From: Azospira inquinata
GTDB lineage: Bacteria > Pseudomonadota > Gammaproteobacteria > Burkholderiales > Rhodocyclaceae
Reading direction: 5' to 3'
DNA: 64,000 bases
NCBI RefSeq assembly: GCF_018905915.1
Contig: NZ_CP064782.1
Span: 2,480,001 to 2,544,000, forward strand
The notes under the pieces were generated by a model that was not told the DNA's origin, did no database searches, and saw only the letters and a list, made by a program, of their open reading frames with translations. This document shows positions 18,601 through 26,948 of the stretch, in pieces. Within the stretch, counting starts at the first letter, position 1, and every line of letters starts with the position of its first letter. Made by a program: the position numbers and the translations under genes.

Positions 18601-19142
18601 GGGGGCACCGTAATCGGGCGGGCTGGCTGGCCCTGCCACCACCGGGGACACCCCCGGACTTGCGTTCCTGGCTGGAGGAGCGGGGTTCCCTGACCCTGCG
18701 CCTGAAAGCCCGCTGCCATCATTTCCAAGTCCGGGTACTGGCCCAGGGCTGGGCTCTGCCCCATGGGGATGAACGGCGGCTCCTGGGCCTGCGCCCGGGA
18801 CAACGGGCCCAGGTGCGGGAAGTGCTGCTGTGCTGCGACGGGCACCCCGCCGTATTCGCCCATTCTGTGCTGGTGAGTCACCGTCCCTCCCCCCTGTGCC
18901 GCAGCTTCCAGGGCCTGGGGGGGCGCTCCCTGGGTACCAGCCTGCTGTTTGTGGATGCCCGGGTGAGCCACGGCCCCTTGAGCTTCCGCGCCCTGTCTTT
19001 CCGTCATCCCCTGGGGCAGGCCCTGGCCCAGGCTACGGGCCAGTCCCCCCAATCCCACTGCTACGCCCGCCGGGCCCTGCATCGGAAGGGTGGTACCGGG
19101 GTGCTGGTCACGGAAGTGTTTCTCCCCGAACTGCCCGCCTGA
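18597..19142 (+). CDS. ubiC: chorismate--pyruvate lyase
   Basis: A 181-residue UbiC-type enzyme that removes pyruvate from chorismate to give 4-hydroxybenzoate, the first ubiquinone-specific step. Family features: RSWLEERGSLT near the N-terminus, VREVLL with the active-site arginine, LGTSLLF, and RRALH...LVTEVFLPELP at the end. The ATGA start overlaps the preceding stop. No ubiA follows, so it is separated from the next pathway gene. Confidence 0.87.
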   Translation: MRGHRNRAGWLALPPPGTPPDLRSWLEERGSLTLRLKARCHHFQVRVLAQGWALPHGDERRLLGLRPGQRAQVREVLLCCDGHPAVFAHSVLVSHRPSPLCRSFQGLGGRSLGTSLLFVDARVSHGPLSFRALSFRHPLGQALAQATGQSPQSHCYARRALHRKGGTGVLVTEVFLPELPA

Positions 19143-19258
19143 GGGGCGGATGCCACCGCTTCCCCCGAAACAGGGGGGGCAGGCGGGGCATAGCCCTGTC
19201 CGCCCGCCCTCGGGGGAGGTCAGGTAGCGGTCAGCCCCGCCGGGGTAAAAAAACACCC

Positions 19259-19882
19259 ATGTGTCCGCGGCTTTTCCTTTTCCCCCTGGCCTTTCTGGTC
19301 TTGAGCCTGTCCTCCGTGCCAGGCCGGGAGGCGTCTGCTGCTCCTTCTACCCCCGTGCCGCCCCCAGCGCCCTCCGTGACGGAAGGGGCGCCTGTGGGAA
19401 GTGAGGCGGTGACGGTCAAGGTCCTGGAGGAAGGGTTTGCCGTGGAGGCGGAATTCCGCGCTGCCGTCTCCCCGGCCCTGGCCTATGCGGTGCTCACGGA
19501 TTTCGACCACATGAGCCGCTTTGTGCCCAATCTGGAACAAAGCCACATCCAATCCCGCAACGGCAACCGCTGGCAGGTGGAACAGCATGGGGTGGCCCGC
19601 TACGGCCCCTTCAGCCAGGATTACGAATCCGTACGGGAAATCCTGCTCCAGCCCGGGCGCATCCAGGCCCACGCCATTTCCGGCACGGCCAAGCGCCTGG
19701 ACAGCGACATGCAGTTGAGCGGGGACGGGCGGGAAACCCGCTTCCATTACCATGCGGTGGTAGTGCCGGACACCTGGCTGCCGCCCCTGGTGGGCCCCGC
19801 CGCCATGCGCCAGCAGATCGCCGGCCAGTTTTCCGCCCTGGTGCGGGAAATGCTGCGCCGCCAGGCCCAGGCGGCTGAATAG
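19259..19882 (+). CDS. secreted SRPBCC/START-like protein
   Basis: A 207-residue protein with a signal peptide (residues 1-27), a short proline-rich linker, and a polyketide cyclase/START-like (SRPBCC) domain. The segment AYAVLTDFDHMSRFVPNLEQS is the typical start of this ligand-binding fold, and the C-terminal helix fits the fold. Such periplasmic members probably bind a hydrophobic ligand; the ligand is unknown. The ATG at 19259 is chosen for the signal peptide; the ribosome site is weak. No terminator is seen before the downstream repeat array. Confidence 0.78.
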   Translation: MCPRLFLFPLAFLVLSLSSVPGREASAAPSTPVPPPAPSVTEGAPVGSEAVTVKVLEEGFAVEAEFRAAVSPALAYAVLTDFDHMSRFVPNLEQSHIQSRNGNRWQVEQHGVARYGPFSQDYESVREILLQPGRIQAHAISGTAKRLDSDMQLSGDGRETRFHYHAVVVPDTWLPPLVGPAAMRQQIAGQFSALVREMLRRQAQAAE

Positions 19883-19972
19883 GGCGGCGGGGCTTCAGGC
19901 GGTTCTGGAGCGGTTCCTGAAAAAGTTGGGAATTTGGGCTTGCCCTTCCTGGCGCCCCCCTTAAACTGCCCG

Positions 19973-20126
19973 CCCGAAGCCCGAAGCCCGAAGCCCGAAG
20001 CCCGAAGCCCGAAGCCCGAAGCCCGAAGCCCGAAGCCCGAAGCCCGAAGCCCGAAGCCCGAAGCCCGAAGCCCGAAGCCCGAAGCCCGAAGCCCGAAGCC
20101 CGAAGCCCGAAGCCCGAAGCCCGAAG
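19973..20126 (+). repeat. heptanucleotide tandem array CCCGAAG x22
   Basis: Exactly 22 uninterrupted copies of CCCGAAG (154 bases) between the convergent SRPBCC and DUF2252 genes. There are no substitutions, so the array is young or actively homogenised. Open frames on both strands (repeating SPKPEAR or ASGFGLR) are by-products. The spacer on both sides (19883-19972 and 20127-20293) shows no gene. Confidence 0.97.
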
Positions 20127-20293
20127 CGACGACCCACGCATTGGTGCCCCACGGGCCCCGCAAGCACCTTGTGCCCAGCGCCCACGCCAGTGCCGAGGAG
20201 GGCGGCGCTCCAACCTCCGGTATCGCCGTGGACTGGTGCCCCTTTATCCCTCGGCCCCTATCTTTACCCCGTCGCTTTGCCTCTCCCCAGGCT

Positions 20294-21544
20294 TCAGTCC
20301 TGACCGCCCGCCGCCCCGTCCGGCTTCAGTTGCCCGGCCTGCCAGGCGTCCCGGAATTCCTGCCATTGCTCCCGGGTGATCCGGGTCATGTCCCGGGCGC
20401 TGTGGGCCAGGGTGTCGGCCCAGTCGTCCTGCCGAGCGAAGGCCATGAGGGCATCCGCCGTGGCGGCGTTCTGGTGGCCCGAGGCCCGGAGCTGGTCCCA
20501 GGCCAGGAGGCGGCCCAGGGTGGCGGCCACTTCTTCCAGGCGGGCCAGTTTGTGGCCCCAGGCGGCCATGTCCACCCGGTCTTCCCGGGGTTGGAGGCCT
20601 TTCAGGAGAAAGGATTTACCCCCCAGTTCCACGGCCTGGAGAAAGGCGTGGTCCACCGCCTGCATGCGTTTTTGCACTGCCACCACCCGTTCCCCTTCCC
20701 GGGCCCAGGCCGGCTGGGTCAGGCCCAGGGGGGCCAGATAGGGCACCAGGCAGGAGGGCAGGGCTTCCTTTAAATCCAGCAGGTAATTGCCGTCCGGGGA
20801 GCCCTTGCCTTCCACCAGCACCACATACCGTTCCACCCCCAGGCTGCCGGTGCCCGCAATGCGCCGGGCCACGTCCAGAACCTTGTAAAAGTCCGGGTGG
20901 CTGGCGGGGGCGCTCAAGGTGGCGAGGAAATCGGTGACCAGAGTCCGCTGTTCCGGGCTGGCGGCCAGGGCTTTTTCCCCGTCTATGCGCAGGTGGCGCT
21001 GATGGCCGTGGCGTTCCGTGCGCTTATCGAGGAATTCGGCCCGGCTGCGCTGTTCCAGACCGTCCAGCAGTTCCCGCACCAGGCCTTCCGCCGTTTCCCG
21101 CTCCATCCACAGGGGCTTGCCCTGGGCCAGGGCCTGGCGGTAGGCGGCCACACAGGCCTGGATCAGGGTCCGGCTCTGCTTTTCGTCCGTGTGTAGTTCG
21201 TCGGCGCCGCAGGCCAGACTGGTGAGCAGGCGCACCAGATCCCAGGTGCAGGGGGCCAGGGCGGCTTCGTCGTAGTCGTTGATGTCGAAATAGACTTGCC
21301 GGTTGTCTCCCTTGTAGCTGCCGAAATTTTCAAAATGCAGGTCGCCACAGGCCCAGGCCGTGGGGGCTTCTCGGAAGGGGCCCGCCTTGGGCAGGGCGGC
21401 GTAGAACAGGTGGCAGGCGCCCCGCAGAAAAATGAAGGGGCTCTGGGCCATTTTGGCGTACTTCATGGCCAGCCGCTCCGGGTCCCGTCCCCGGTTGTGG
21501 GTGGCGACGGCTTGGGCAACGCTGGATGTGGCAGGGGTGGGCAT
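20294..21544 (-). CDS. DUF2252 kinase-like protein
   Basis: A 416-residue protein of the DUF2252 family, which shares features of the aminoglycoside-phosphotransferase/protein-kinase fold. GDLHFENFG (about residues 67-75) resembles the catalytic loop with D and N, and FDINDYDEA (86-94) resembles the metal-binding DFG region. Substrate and reaction are undetermined in the family as I know it. The ATG at 21544 has GGAGA six bases upstream; the TTG 15 bases earlier is ignored. It follows the ClpX-like gene by 29 bases on the same strand and probably shares its transcript. Confidence 0.85.
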   Translation of the reverse strand: MPTPATSSVAQAVATHNRGRDPERLAMKYAKMAQSPFIFLRGACHLFYAALPKAGPFREAPTAWACGDLHFENFGSYKGDNRQVYFDINDYDEAALAPCTWDLVRLLTSLACGADELHTDEKQSRTLIQACVAAYRQALAQGKPLWMERETAEGLVRELLDGLEQRSRAEFLDKRTERHGHQRHLRIDGEKALAASPEQRTLVTDFLATLSAPASHPDFYKVLDVARRIAGTGSLGVERYVVLVEGKGSPDGNYLLDLKEALPSCLVPYLAPLGLTQPAWAREGERVVAVQKRMQAVDHAFLQAVELGGKSFLLKGLQPREDRVDMAAWGHKLARLEEVAATLGRLLAWDQLRASGHQNAATADALMAFARQDDWADTLAHSARDMTRITREQWQEFRDAWQAGQLKPDGAAGGQD

Positions 21545-21573
21545 GGGCTTTCTCCGCAAAGGGCCCGGCCGGG

Positions 21574-22596
21574 TCAGGGGGCGGGGCGGGGGGCCCCCGC
21601 CGGGTCGGTGCCGTAGACCGGATTTTCAAAGAGGGAACGGAAGGTCACCTGACGTACCTCCGGGTGGTCGGGGACCGCGTAGAGCACCGGAGTCAGCAGT
21701 TCCTCGAAAATGCCCCGCAGGCTGCGGGCGCCGGTGCTGTATTCAATGGCCAGGTCGGCGATCTGGTCGAAAACTTCCGGTGCGATGCGCAGTTCCACCC
21801 CTTCGTCCTGGAGCATTTTGCGGAACTGGCGGTAGAGGGAATTTTTCGGCTCCACCATGACCCGGATGAGCAGGGGCTTGGTCAGCTCCCGTAGCCGGGC
21901 GATGATGGGCAGGCGGCCGGTGAATTCGGGGATGAGGCCGTATTCAAACAAATCCACCGGCTTCACCCGATTATTGAGCCGGTCCAGGATGGTCTGGTTG
22001 TCCTCTCCCGTGGTGGCGATGTAGCCGAAGCTCTTGCTCCGGGCCTGGATCTGCTCCAGGCCGACGAAGGCCCCGCCGCAGATGAAGAGAATGGCGGAGG
22101 TGTCGATGTACCGGTCCTGGCCCAGGCGCACCGGGTAGCCTTCCATGATCTTTAGGAGGGCGTGCTGCACGCTTTCCCCGGAAACCGCCCGCTGCTGGCC
22201 GTCCGCCTTGAGCTTGTCGATTTCGTCGATGAACACAATGCCCCGCTGGGCCTTTTCCAGGTCGCCCCCGGCCTTATCCACCAGCCGTTCCAGAATGGCC
22301 TCGATTTCCTCCCCCACATACTTGTTCTGGGCCAGGGAGGTGGCGTCCGTGGTGACGAAGGGCACCTCCAGCCAGCGGGCCAGGGTTTCGCAGAGCAGGG
22401 TCTTGCCCGTGCCCGAGGGGCCGATGATGAGCACATTGCTCTTGTCCGTCAGGGCGCCCCCCGCCGGGACCGCCGCCAGCTTTTTGTAATGGGCGTAGAT
22501 GGCCACGGCGAGAATTTTCTTCGCCTCCTCCTGGCCAATCACGTATTGGTCCAGATAACGGACGATGGCGCTGGGGGTGGCTTGGGCTGGCAGCAC
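21574..22596 (-). CDS. ClpX-like AAA+ unfoldase lacking the zinc domain
   Basis: A 340-residue AAA+ protein closely resembling the ATPase core of ClpX: Walker A GPSGTGKT (59-66), pore loop KYVGE (92-96), Walker B IVFIDEID (120-127) and GLIPEFTGR (220-228). The N-terminal C4 zinc-binding domain of normal ClpX (about 420 residues) is missing, and the GTG start with AGGAG seven bases upstream shows this is not a missed start. The loop where ClpX carries the ClpP-binding IGF tripeptide reads SKSFGYIATTG, with no IGF. It may remodel proteins without ClpP. The DUF2252 gene follows. Confidence 0.88.
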   Translation of the reverse strand: MLPAQATPSAIVRYLDQYVIGQEEAKKILAVAIYAHYKKLAAVPAGGALTDKSNVLIIGPSGTGKTLLCETLARWLEVPFVTTDATSLAQNKYVGEEIEAILERLVDKAGGDLEKAQRGIVFIDEIDKLKADGQQRAVSGESVQHALLKIMEGYPVRLGQDRYIDTSAILFICGGAFVGLEQIQARSKSFGYIATTGEDNQTILDRLNNRVKPVDLFEYGLIPEFTGRLPIIARLRELTKPLLIRVMVEPKNSLYRQFRKMLQDEGVELRIAPEVFDQIADLAIEYSTGARSLRGIFEELLTPVLYAVPDHPEVRQVTFRSLFENPVYGTDPAGAPRPAP

Positions 22597-22667
22597 GACA
22601 ATCTCCTGGGAGCTTGGGCGGGGGCGGCAAGGACTGGATCGGGCAAGGGCGCCGAGATCCGGCCGGG

Positions 22668-22702
22668 AAAAAAATCAGGCCCCGGCAAAAGCCTGGGGCC
22701 TG
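22668..22702 (-). terminator. rho-independent terminator
   Basis: Minus-strand hairpin CAGGCCCC...GGGGCCTG with a GGC/GCC inner stem, followed by a run of T. It ends the transcript of the glycine-zipper lipoprotein. Confidence 0.85.
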
Positions 22703-22762
22703 GGCATCTTAATGCAGGGGCTGGAGCGCCGCCAGGGTTGGAGCCCGGGGCCGCAGGCCGGT

Positions 22763-23314
22763 TTAGCGGGGAGCGTAATCGGGAGGGGCGTAACGGCCGT
22801 CCGGTGGCGGCGGAGGCGGCGGCGTCATGGACGAAGCCCGGGGCGCGCCCTGGGGCTGGCTACTCAGATTGCCCGAAACCGGCACCCGGTGGCCTTTGGC
22901 GTACATGCATTGGGTGTAGGCCCCATCGTACTGGCGTTGGGTGCCCCGGGCGGAACTGTCGGCGGTGCCCATGCCCACCATGGTGCCCATCAGCAGGCCT
23001 GCCCCGGCGCCGCTGCCCGCGCCCTGGTGGCCGCCCATGGCCGCACCGGCCACGGCGCCCACGGCGGTGCCCAGGGCGGCGCTCTTCAGCTCTGCGGAGG
23101 CGGCGGATTGGCCCGCGTCGGTGCCGCCAATCTGTTCCTGGGCGTAGTTGCGGCAATCCTGGTTATCCACCCGGAACTGCTCAAAGGTTTTGCCCGTGCC
23201 CGGCAGCACCATGACGCTGGGGCCGGTGGGAACGGTGGTGCAGGCGGCCAGGAGGGCGGCGGCCAGGCCCAGGGCCGGCAGGCTGCGGGCGGGGAAATGG
23301 GGGGCGTTAGTCAT
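22763..23314 (-). CDS. glycine-zipper lipoprotein
   Basis: A 183-residue protein with a lipoprotein signal (LLAAC, cysteine about 25). A central glycine/alanine zipper at roughly residues 80-115 (GTAVGAVAGAAMGG ... GAGAGLLMGTMVG) could insert as a helical hairpin in the outer membrane, and the tail is proline-rich. Two cysteines flank the zipper. Proteins of this kind are envelope components of unknown exact role. It is transcribed alone. Confidence 0.8.
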   Translation of the reverse strand: MTNAPHFPARSLPALGLAAALLAACTTVPTGPSVMVLPGTGKTFEQFRVDNQDCRNYAQEQIGGTDAGQSAASAELKSAALGTAVGAVAGAAMGGHQGAGSGAGAGLLMGTMVGMGTADSSARGTQRQYDGAYTQCMYAKGHRVPVSGNLSSQPQGAPRASSMTPPPPPPPDGRYAPPDYAPR

Positions 23315-23387
23315 GATGGGGCTCGACGAAAATGGGTCGGGAAAAGGGGCGGCGACCTAGACCACCGCCCGGGGAATGGGGCGCTGC

Positions 23388-23741
23388 CTATTGGGGCGGC
23401 TGGGGCGCCACCCGCTGCCAGCCCTTGGTGCACTGCTTCACGTAGGGGTAGTAGGCCCGGGCTTCCGGGCAGTAGTACCACCAGTTGCCCTGATCCTCCT
23501 GCACCGCCGGGGCCGGTTGCTGTTCCACATAAACCGGGGGCTGGGGCGCCGGGGTCACCACCACGGCGGGGGGGTAATAGGGATAGACCGGATAGGGATG
23601 GTAGGGGTACATCAGGGGCGGCCCCCAGGGATCGATGAAAATGCCCACATGGCCGTGGTGGTGCCAGTGGTCGGCCCAGGCGCCACTGGCGGCCCCCAGT
23701 CCGAGGAGAAGAAAGAGCAGCAGGGATTTGAGCGTTTTCAT
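23388..23741 (-). CDS. secreted Pro/Tyr-rich protein
   Basis: A 117-residue protein with a signal peptide (residues 1-23), a histidine-rich start (DHWHHHGH), a proline/tyrosine-rich middle and a conserved-looking ending WWYYCPEARAYYP...CTKGWQRV with two cysteines. That ending occurs in many small proteobacterial exported proteins of unknown function. The ATG at 23741 has GGAA upstream. Confidence 0.78.
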   Translation of the reverse strand: MKTLKSLLLFLLLGLGAASGAWADHWHHHGHVGIFIDPWGPPLMYPYHPYPVYPYYPPAVVVTPAPQPPVYVEQQPAPAVQEDQGNWWYYCPEARAYYPYVKQCTKGWQRVAPQPPQ

Positions 23742-23858
23742 GGGAATTCCTTCCAGGGACTGGGCCCCAGGTTCATGGCACCATTGAACCATTGAGATGT
23801 TTGCCAGGTGTGTCTGGGCAGGGGCTTTTTGTAAGGCTTTGTTTCCGTCCGGGGCGGC

Positions 23859-25085
23859 CTATTTGCGCTCCAGTCGGCCTTGTTGTTTCAACCACCGGTT
23901 ACTGTCCCGGGCCAGCCATTCCCGGGCCGTGTCGTCTTGCTTCAGATAAGCGTCCAGAAAGGCGGTGCTGACGCCCTGGATGGCGGCGACGGCCAGGGCC
24001 TGACGGGTGAGGTTCTGATGGCCGTCCTGGTCGGAAGCGTCTCGCCCGGCCCCTGCCTGCTGACCCCCATGTTTTCCCATACCTCCCCTGCCGCCGCTGC
24101 GGCCCCCTTCCATGCCGCCTCCCGGGCCCCGGCCCATGCCTCCCTCTGGCCCTTCCCCCATGCCGGCGCTCCCGGTGTCCCCGGCCTTGGAACCCCGACC
24201 CTGGGTTTCCGGCCCCCGGCCCAGGGGGCCACCGGAATAAAGGGGATGGGGCATGTCTTGCAGCACCAGCAGGTATTTGTCCCCCTTGGGCATGTAATGA
24301 AAAGGGGCTTGGCGCAGGGACGGTGAATCCAACAGCCCCAGGGCATCCCCATCCTGATCCCCCGTCACGCTGAGAACGGGCACCCGGATATTGGGGTAGC
24401 GGGCGGTAAAGGCCAGGCCGTTAAAACTGGCAAAAGGACTGAGGGCGATGGCGGCCCGAATGGGCAGGGGGTGGGTGGGGTCCGGCATGGCCTTGAGCTT
24501 TTCTCCCGCGGCGGCCATGGCCGTATAGGCCCCCAGGTCATAGCCCGCCAGGGCTACCTGATCCGTATCCAGGGAGGCCAGCAGGGGGTCCCCTTGCTGC
24601 TGGCGTAGTTTTAATTCCGCCAACAACAAGGCCAGGCGCTCCAGGCGCTGGCCCATGGCGGGCCCGGCATAGCGTTCCCGGGCCAGATGGGTGAAGTCCC
24701 CCGCCAGGGCTTGGGGGGAGGACCAGGCCCGGCCATCCTTATCCAGGGGCTGGAGGGTGATTACCCCATAGCCTGCCCGAGCCCAGGCGGTGCGCCAGGC
24801 CTCCCCTGCCTCCCGGTTTTCTCCCAGCCCGGGTACGTAAAGCACCAGGGGGTATTTCCCCGGGCGGCTGGGGAGGGACAGCAGAAGGTCCATAAACTGG
24901 TCCCCCACTTTCCAGGAGAGGGGGTGGGTGGTGATGCTGTACTGGTCGTCGGTGAGATAGCCTTTGCCGGTAAATAGCCGGACCTGGGATTCATCGGGTT
25001 TGGGGGGCGTGGTGCCAGAACAGGCGCCCACCAGGAGCAACAGGGCCAGCATGGGGGCGGCGAGGGGGGTATTGGCTTTAGTCAT
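23859..25085 (-). CDS. alpha/beta-hydrolase-like lipoprotein
   Basis: A 408-residue lipoprotein (lipobox VGAC, cysteine 22) with an alpha/beta hydrolase fold resembling dienelactone/PAF-acetylhydrolase-type esterases: oxyanion-like YVPGLGENR, the strand-turn-helix ALAGYDLGAYTAM, a late GDQDGD and a histidine in DMPHPLY. The nucleophile position of the GxSxG elbow is Asp183 (codon GAC), not Ser, so it is not an ordinary serine hydrolase. A roughly 70-residue Gly/Met-rich insert (about 285-355) separates the core from a helical C-terminus. The ATG at 25085 is chosen for the signal; a longer frame starts inside an upstream terminator. Confidence 0.72.
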   Translation of the reverse strand: MTKANTPLAAPMLALLLLVGACSGTTPPKPDESQVRLFTGKGYLTDDQYSITTHPLSWKVGDQFMDLLLSLPSRPGKYPLVLYVPGLGENREAGEAWRTAWARAGYGVITLQPLDKDGRAWSSPQALAGDFTHLARERYAGPAMGQRLERLALLLAELKLRQQQGDPLLASLDTDQVALAGYDLGAYTAMAAAGEKLKAMPDPTHPLPIRAAIALSPFASFNGLAFTARYPNIRVPVLSVTGDQDGDALGLLDSPSLRQAPFHYMPKGDKYLLVLQDMPHPLYSGGPLGRGPETQGRGSKAGDTGSAGMGEGPEGGMGRGPGGGMEGGRSGGRGGMGKHGGQQAGAGRDASDQDGHQNLTRQALAVAAIQGVSTAFLDAYLKQDDTAREWLARDSNRWLKQQGRLERK

Positions 25086-25118
25086 GGCGGAGGGCGACTG
25101 AGGGGGGCTGAGAACGAC

Positions 25119-25144
25119 AAAAAAAGGCCGCCCCAAGGGCGGCC
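25119..25144 (-). terminator. rho-independent terminator after Spy-like gene
   Basis: Minus-strand GGCCGCCC-TTG-GGGCGGCC followed by seven T residues. Confidence 0.92.
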
Positions 25145-25166
25145 GGAAGCGAGAGAGACGGGGGGC

Positions 25167-25691
25167 TTAGTCCCGGGGCCCGGACATGGGGCCAAAGGGG
25201 TGACCAAAGCCGTGTTCATGGCCCGGGCCAAAGCAATGGGGGTGATGGGATTGCCAGAAGAGGTCGAAGATGACCTTTTGCTGGGCCGTCAGGGCGCTAT
25301 AGAAAGCCTTGGTGTCCTTGGCTTCCTGGGCCATGTGTTCCGCCCCTTCCTTCATGCGGGCGGCGGCCTGATCCATCCGTTCCGGGGTGGTCAGCTTGGC
25401 CGGCTCTTTGGCCTCATCGCGATGGGCCTTGAACCGTTCTTCCATCTGCTGCACCCGGCTCAGCTGGGCCTGGCTGTAGGTCTGCCAGGCGCCTTGCTGG
25501 CTGGCGCTCAAGGCCAGCTTGCCTTGCAGGTCCTTGAGAGTCCGTTGCAGATGCTCTTCCGGGTTGAAGTTCATGTGGTGGCCCATGGGGCCCATGGCCG
25601 GGGCGGGGGCCTGTTCGGCGGCCAGGCTCAGGCCGGCGGTGCAGGAGAGAATACCGGCGGTCAGGGCCGCCACCAGGGTTTTGCTGTTCAT
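25167..25691 (-). CDS. Spy/CpxP-like periplasmic protein
   Basis: A 174-residue protein with a signal peptide (cleavage after SLA, about residue 24) and an all-helical body with two LTxxQ-like motifs (LSASQQ and LTAQQK), the hallmark of the Spy/CpxP chaperone family. The C-terminus is His/Gly-rich (HHPHCFGPGHEHGFGHPFG) and could bind metal. It may act as a periplasmic chaperone or metal-stress protein. GAGGAG precedes the ATG; the gene has its own terminator. Confidence 0.8.
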   Translation of the reverse strand: MNSKTLVAALTAGILSCTAGLSLAAEQAPAPAMGPMGHHMNFNPEEHLQRTLKDLQGKLALSASQQGAWQTYSQAQLSRVQQMEERFKAHRDEAKEPAKLTTPERMDQAAARMKEGAEHMAQEAKDTKAFYSALTAQQKVIFDLFWQSHHPHCFGPGHEHGFGHPFGPMSGPRD

Positions 25692-25849
25692 GGTCAACTC
25701 CTCTTGGATGATTTGTCCGGGGATAGGGTTATCCGGAAAGCCCGGCGCCCTATCCATGGGCCAAACTTTAGGCCCCCCTTCGGCAAATTTGGGTTATGAC
25801 GGTGTAACAGCGTGTAAAGATTAAAAGGGGTGGGAAACCCCCATAAAAC

Positions 25850-26095
25850 CTAGGGATTTTCGGCAGGCAGCGGGGCTGGGGGCGCCTCCGGTTCTGGAAC
25901 ATATTGCAACAAATCCCCCGGCTGGCAGTTCAGATAGGCGCAGATTTTTTCCAGGGTTTCAAAGCGCACCCCCTTCACCTTGCCAGACTTGAACAGGGAC
26001 AGATTGGCTTCCGTAATCCCCACGTATTCGGCCAGGGCCTTCGATTTGACCTTGCGCAGGGCCAGCATTACATCCAGACGGACAACAATGGGCAT
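25850..26095 (-). CDS. small HTH (XRE/YozG-like) transcription regulator
   Basis: An 81-residue helix-turn-helix protein. The segment ALAEYVGITEANLSLFKSGKVKGVRF is a Cro/C1-type HTH, followed by the LEKICAYLNCQPGDLLQYVP ending typical of YozG-like regulators. It is encoded eight bases after a DUF2975 membrane protein, the usual partner. It probably regulates its own operon; a repeated TTTCTGT at about 26733-26760 upstream is a possible site. Confidence 0.88.
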   Translation of the reverse strand: MPIVVRLDVMLALRKVKSKALAEYVGITEANLSLFKSGKVKGVRFETLEKICAYLNCQPGDLLQYVPEPEAPPAPLPAENP

Positions 26096-26103
26096 GGCGG
26101 GCT

Positions 26104-26670
26104 TCAGATAAATTGGGCGTTTTCGTCCGCCAGGGCGCTGGCGTGGGTCATGACGGAGGCGATCAGCCAGAGGGTGCCTGCCACAAACAGGGCAAACAGC
26201 TCATGGCCGCTCACCCCCACGCTCAACTGGCGGTGGCCCACCCCATTGTTGAGGGTGAGCAAGACGGACAACAGGGGCTGGCTGAGCAGGCTAACCAAGC
26301 TGGAAGCGCAGACCCAGGCCGCAAAACGGCGCAGATGGACCACCACCCGGATATGGAAAAACACCCCCTGGGCAAAGTCCAGCAGACAGCGCCGCACATG
26401 CCACAGCCCCACGGACAGGCAGCCAAACTGCACCAGCGCCACCCCGGCGCCCCCCAGCCGCTGCCAGGTGGCCAGGGGCTGTTCCAGAGTAATGGCAATA
26501 CCGTTCCCCACCCGGCTGGCCAGATTGGCCTGATCCCCCAGCAGCCAGACCAACACCGCCGCCAGGGGCAGACCCCAGGTCAGCACCAAACAAAAATACC
26601 CCAGCACCCGGCTGGTCTTGCGGATGCGTTGCAGCGAGGTGGGTTGGGGCGAAGCGGGGGTAAGGGACAT
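26104..26670 (-). CDS. DUF2975 membrane protein
   Basis: A 188-residue protein with four predicted membrane helices and the family ending ALADENAQFI. DUF2975 genes are commonly paired with a small XRE-type regulator, as here, and may sequester or sense for it at the inner membrane (inference). The ATG at 26670 has AAGGAG upstream. Confidence 0.85.
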   Translation of the reverse strand: MSLTPASPQPTSLQRIRKTSRVLGYFCLVLTWGLPLAAVLVWLLGDQANLASRVGNGIAITLEQPLATWQRLGGAGVALVQFGCLSVGLWHVRRCLLDFAQGVFFHIRVVVHLRRFAAWVCASSLVSLLSQPLLSVLLTLNNGVGHRQLSVGVSGHELFALFVAGTLWLIASVMTHASALADENAQFI

Positions 26671-26695
26671 GGTGGGCTCCTTGAGAAGATGGCCG

Positions 26696-26725
26696 ATCAT
26701 ATCGCTGGATATTGGCGTTCTGCAA
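26696..26725 (-). promoter_or_regulatory. sigma-70-like promoter of DUF2975-HTH operon
   Basis: On the minus strand, TTGCAG and TATGAT are 18 bases apart, placing the start of transcription about 20 bases before the DUF2975 ATG. Confidence 0.55.
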
Positions 26726-26883
26726 CAATAAATTTCTGTTTAAAAATAATTTATTTCTGTAAAAATATTCAATAAGAGCTAGTTAGTGAGCAAACCGATA
26801 CGGGGAAGAATATGTGAACTATCTTTGGTAAAAACTGCTACAAAGTTGGAGAAAAAGGATCTGCTAACGTATATCCCTTAAGC

Positions 26884-26904
26884 AGTACTTAGCTGTAAAG
26901 TACT
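26884..26904. promoter_or_regulatory. inverted repeat upstream of KAP NTPase gene
   Basis: Perfect 7-base arms AGTACTT and AAGTACT separated by seven bases (AGCTGTA), 59 bases before the KAP start and within the AT-rich promoter region. The size suits a dimeric repressor site. Confidence 0.4.
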
Positions 26905-26948
26905 CATGTCTAATGAATAATAAATATGCTTGTGAGGGGAGTTTAAGT

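Noticed and set aside
16867..20126. Possible CRISPR arrays
   Set aside because: The repeats are 7-base units with no spacers and there are no cas genes.
19934..20773. Open frames encoding SPKPEAR or ASGFGLR repeats across the CCCGAAG array
   Set aside because: Products of the tandem repeat with frame shadow over the DUF2252 gene; no start signal.
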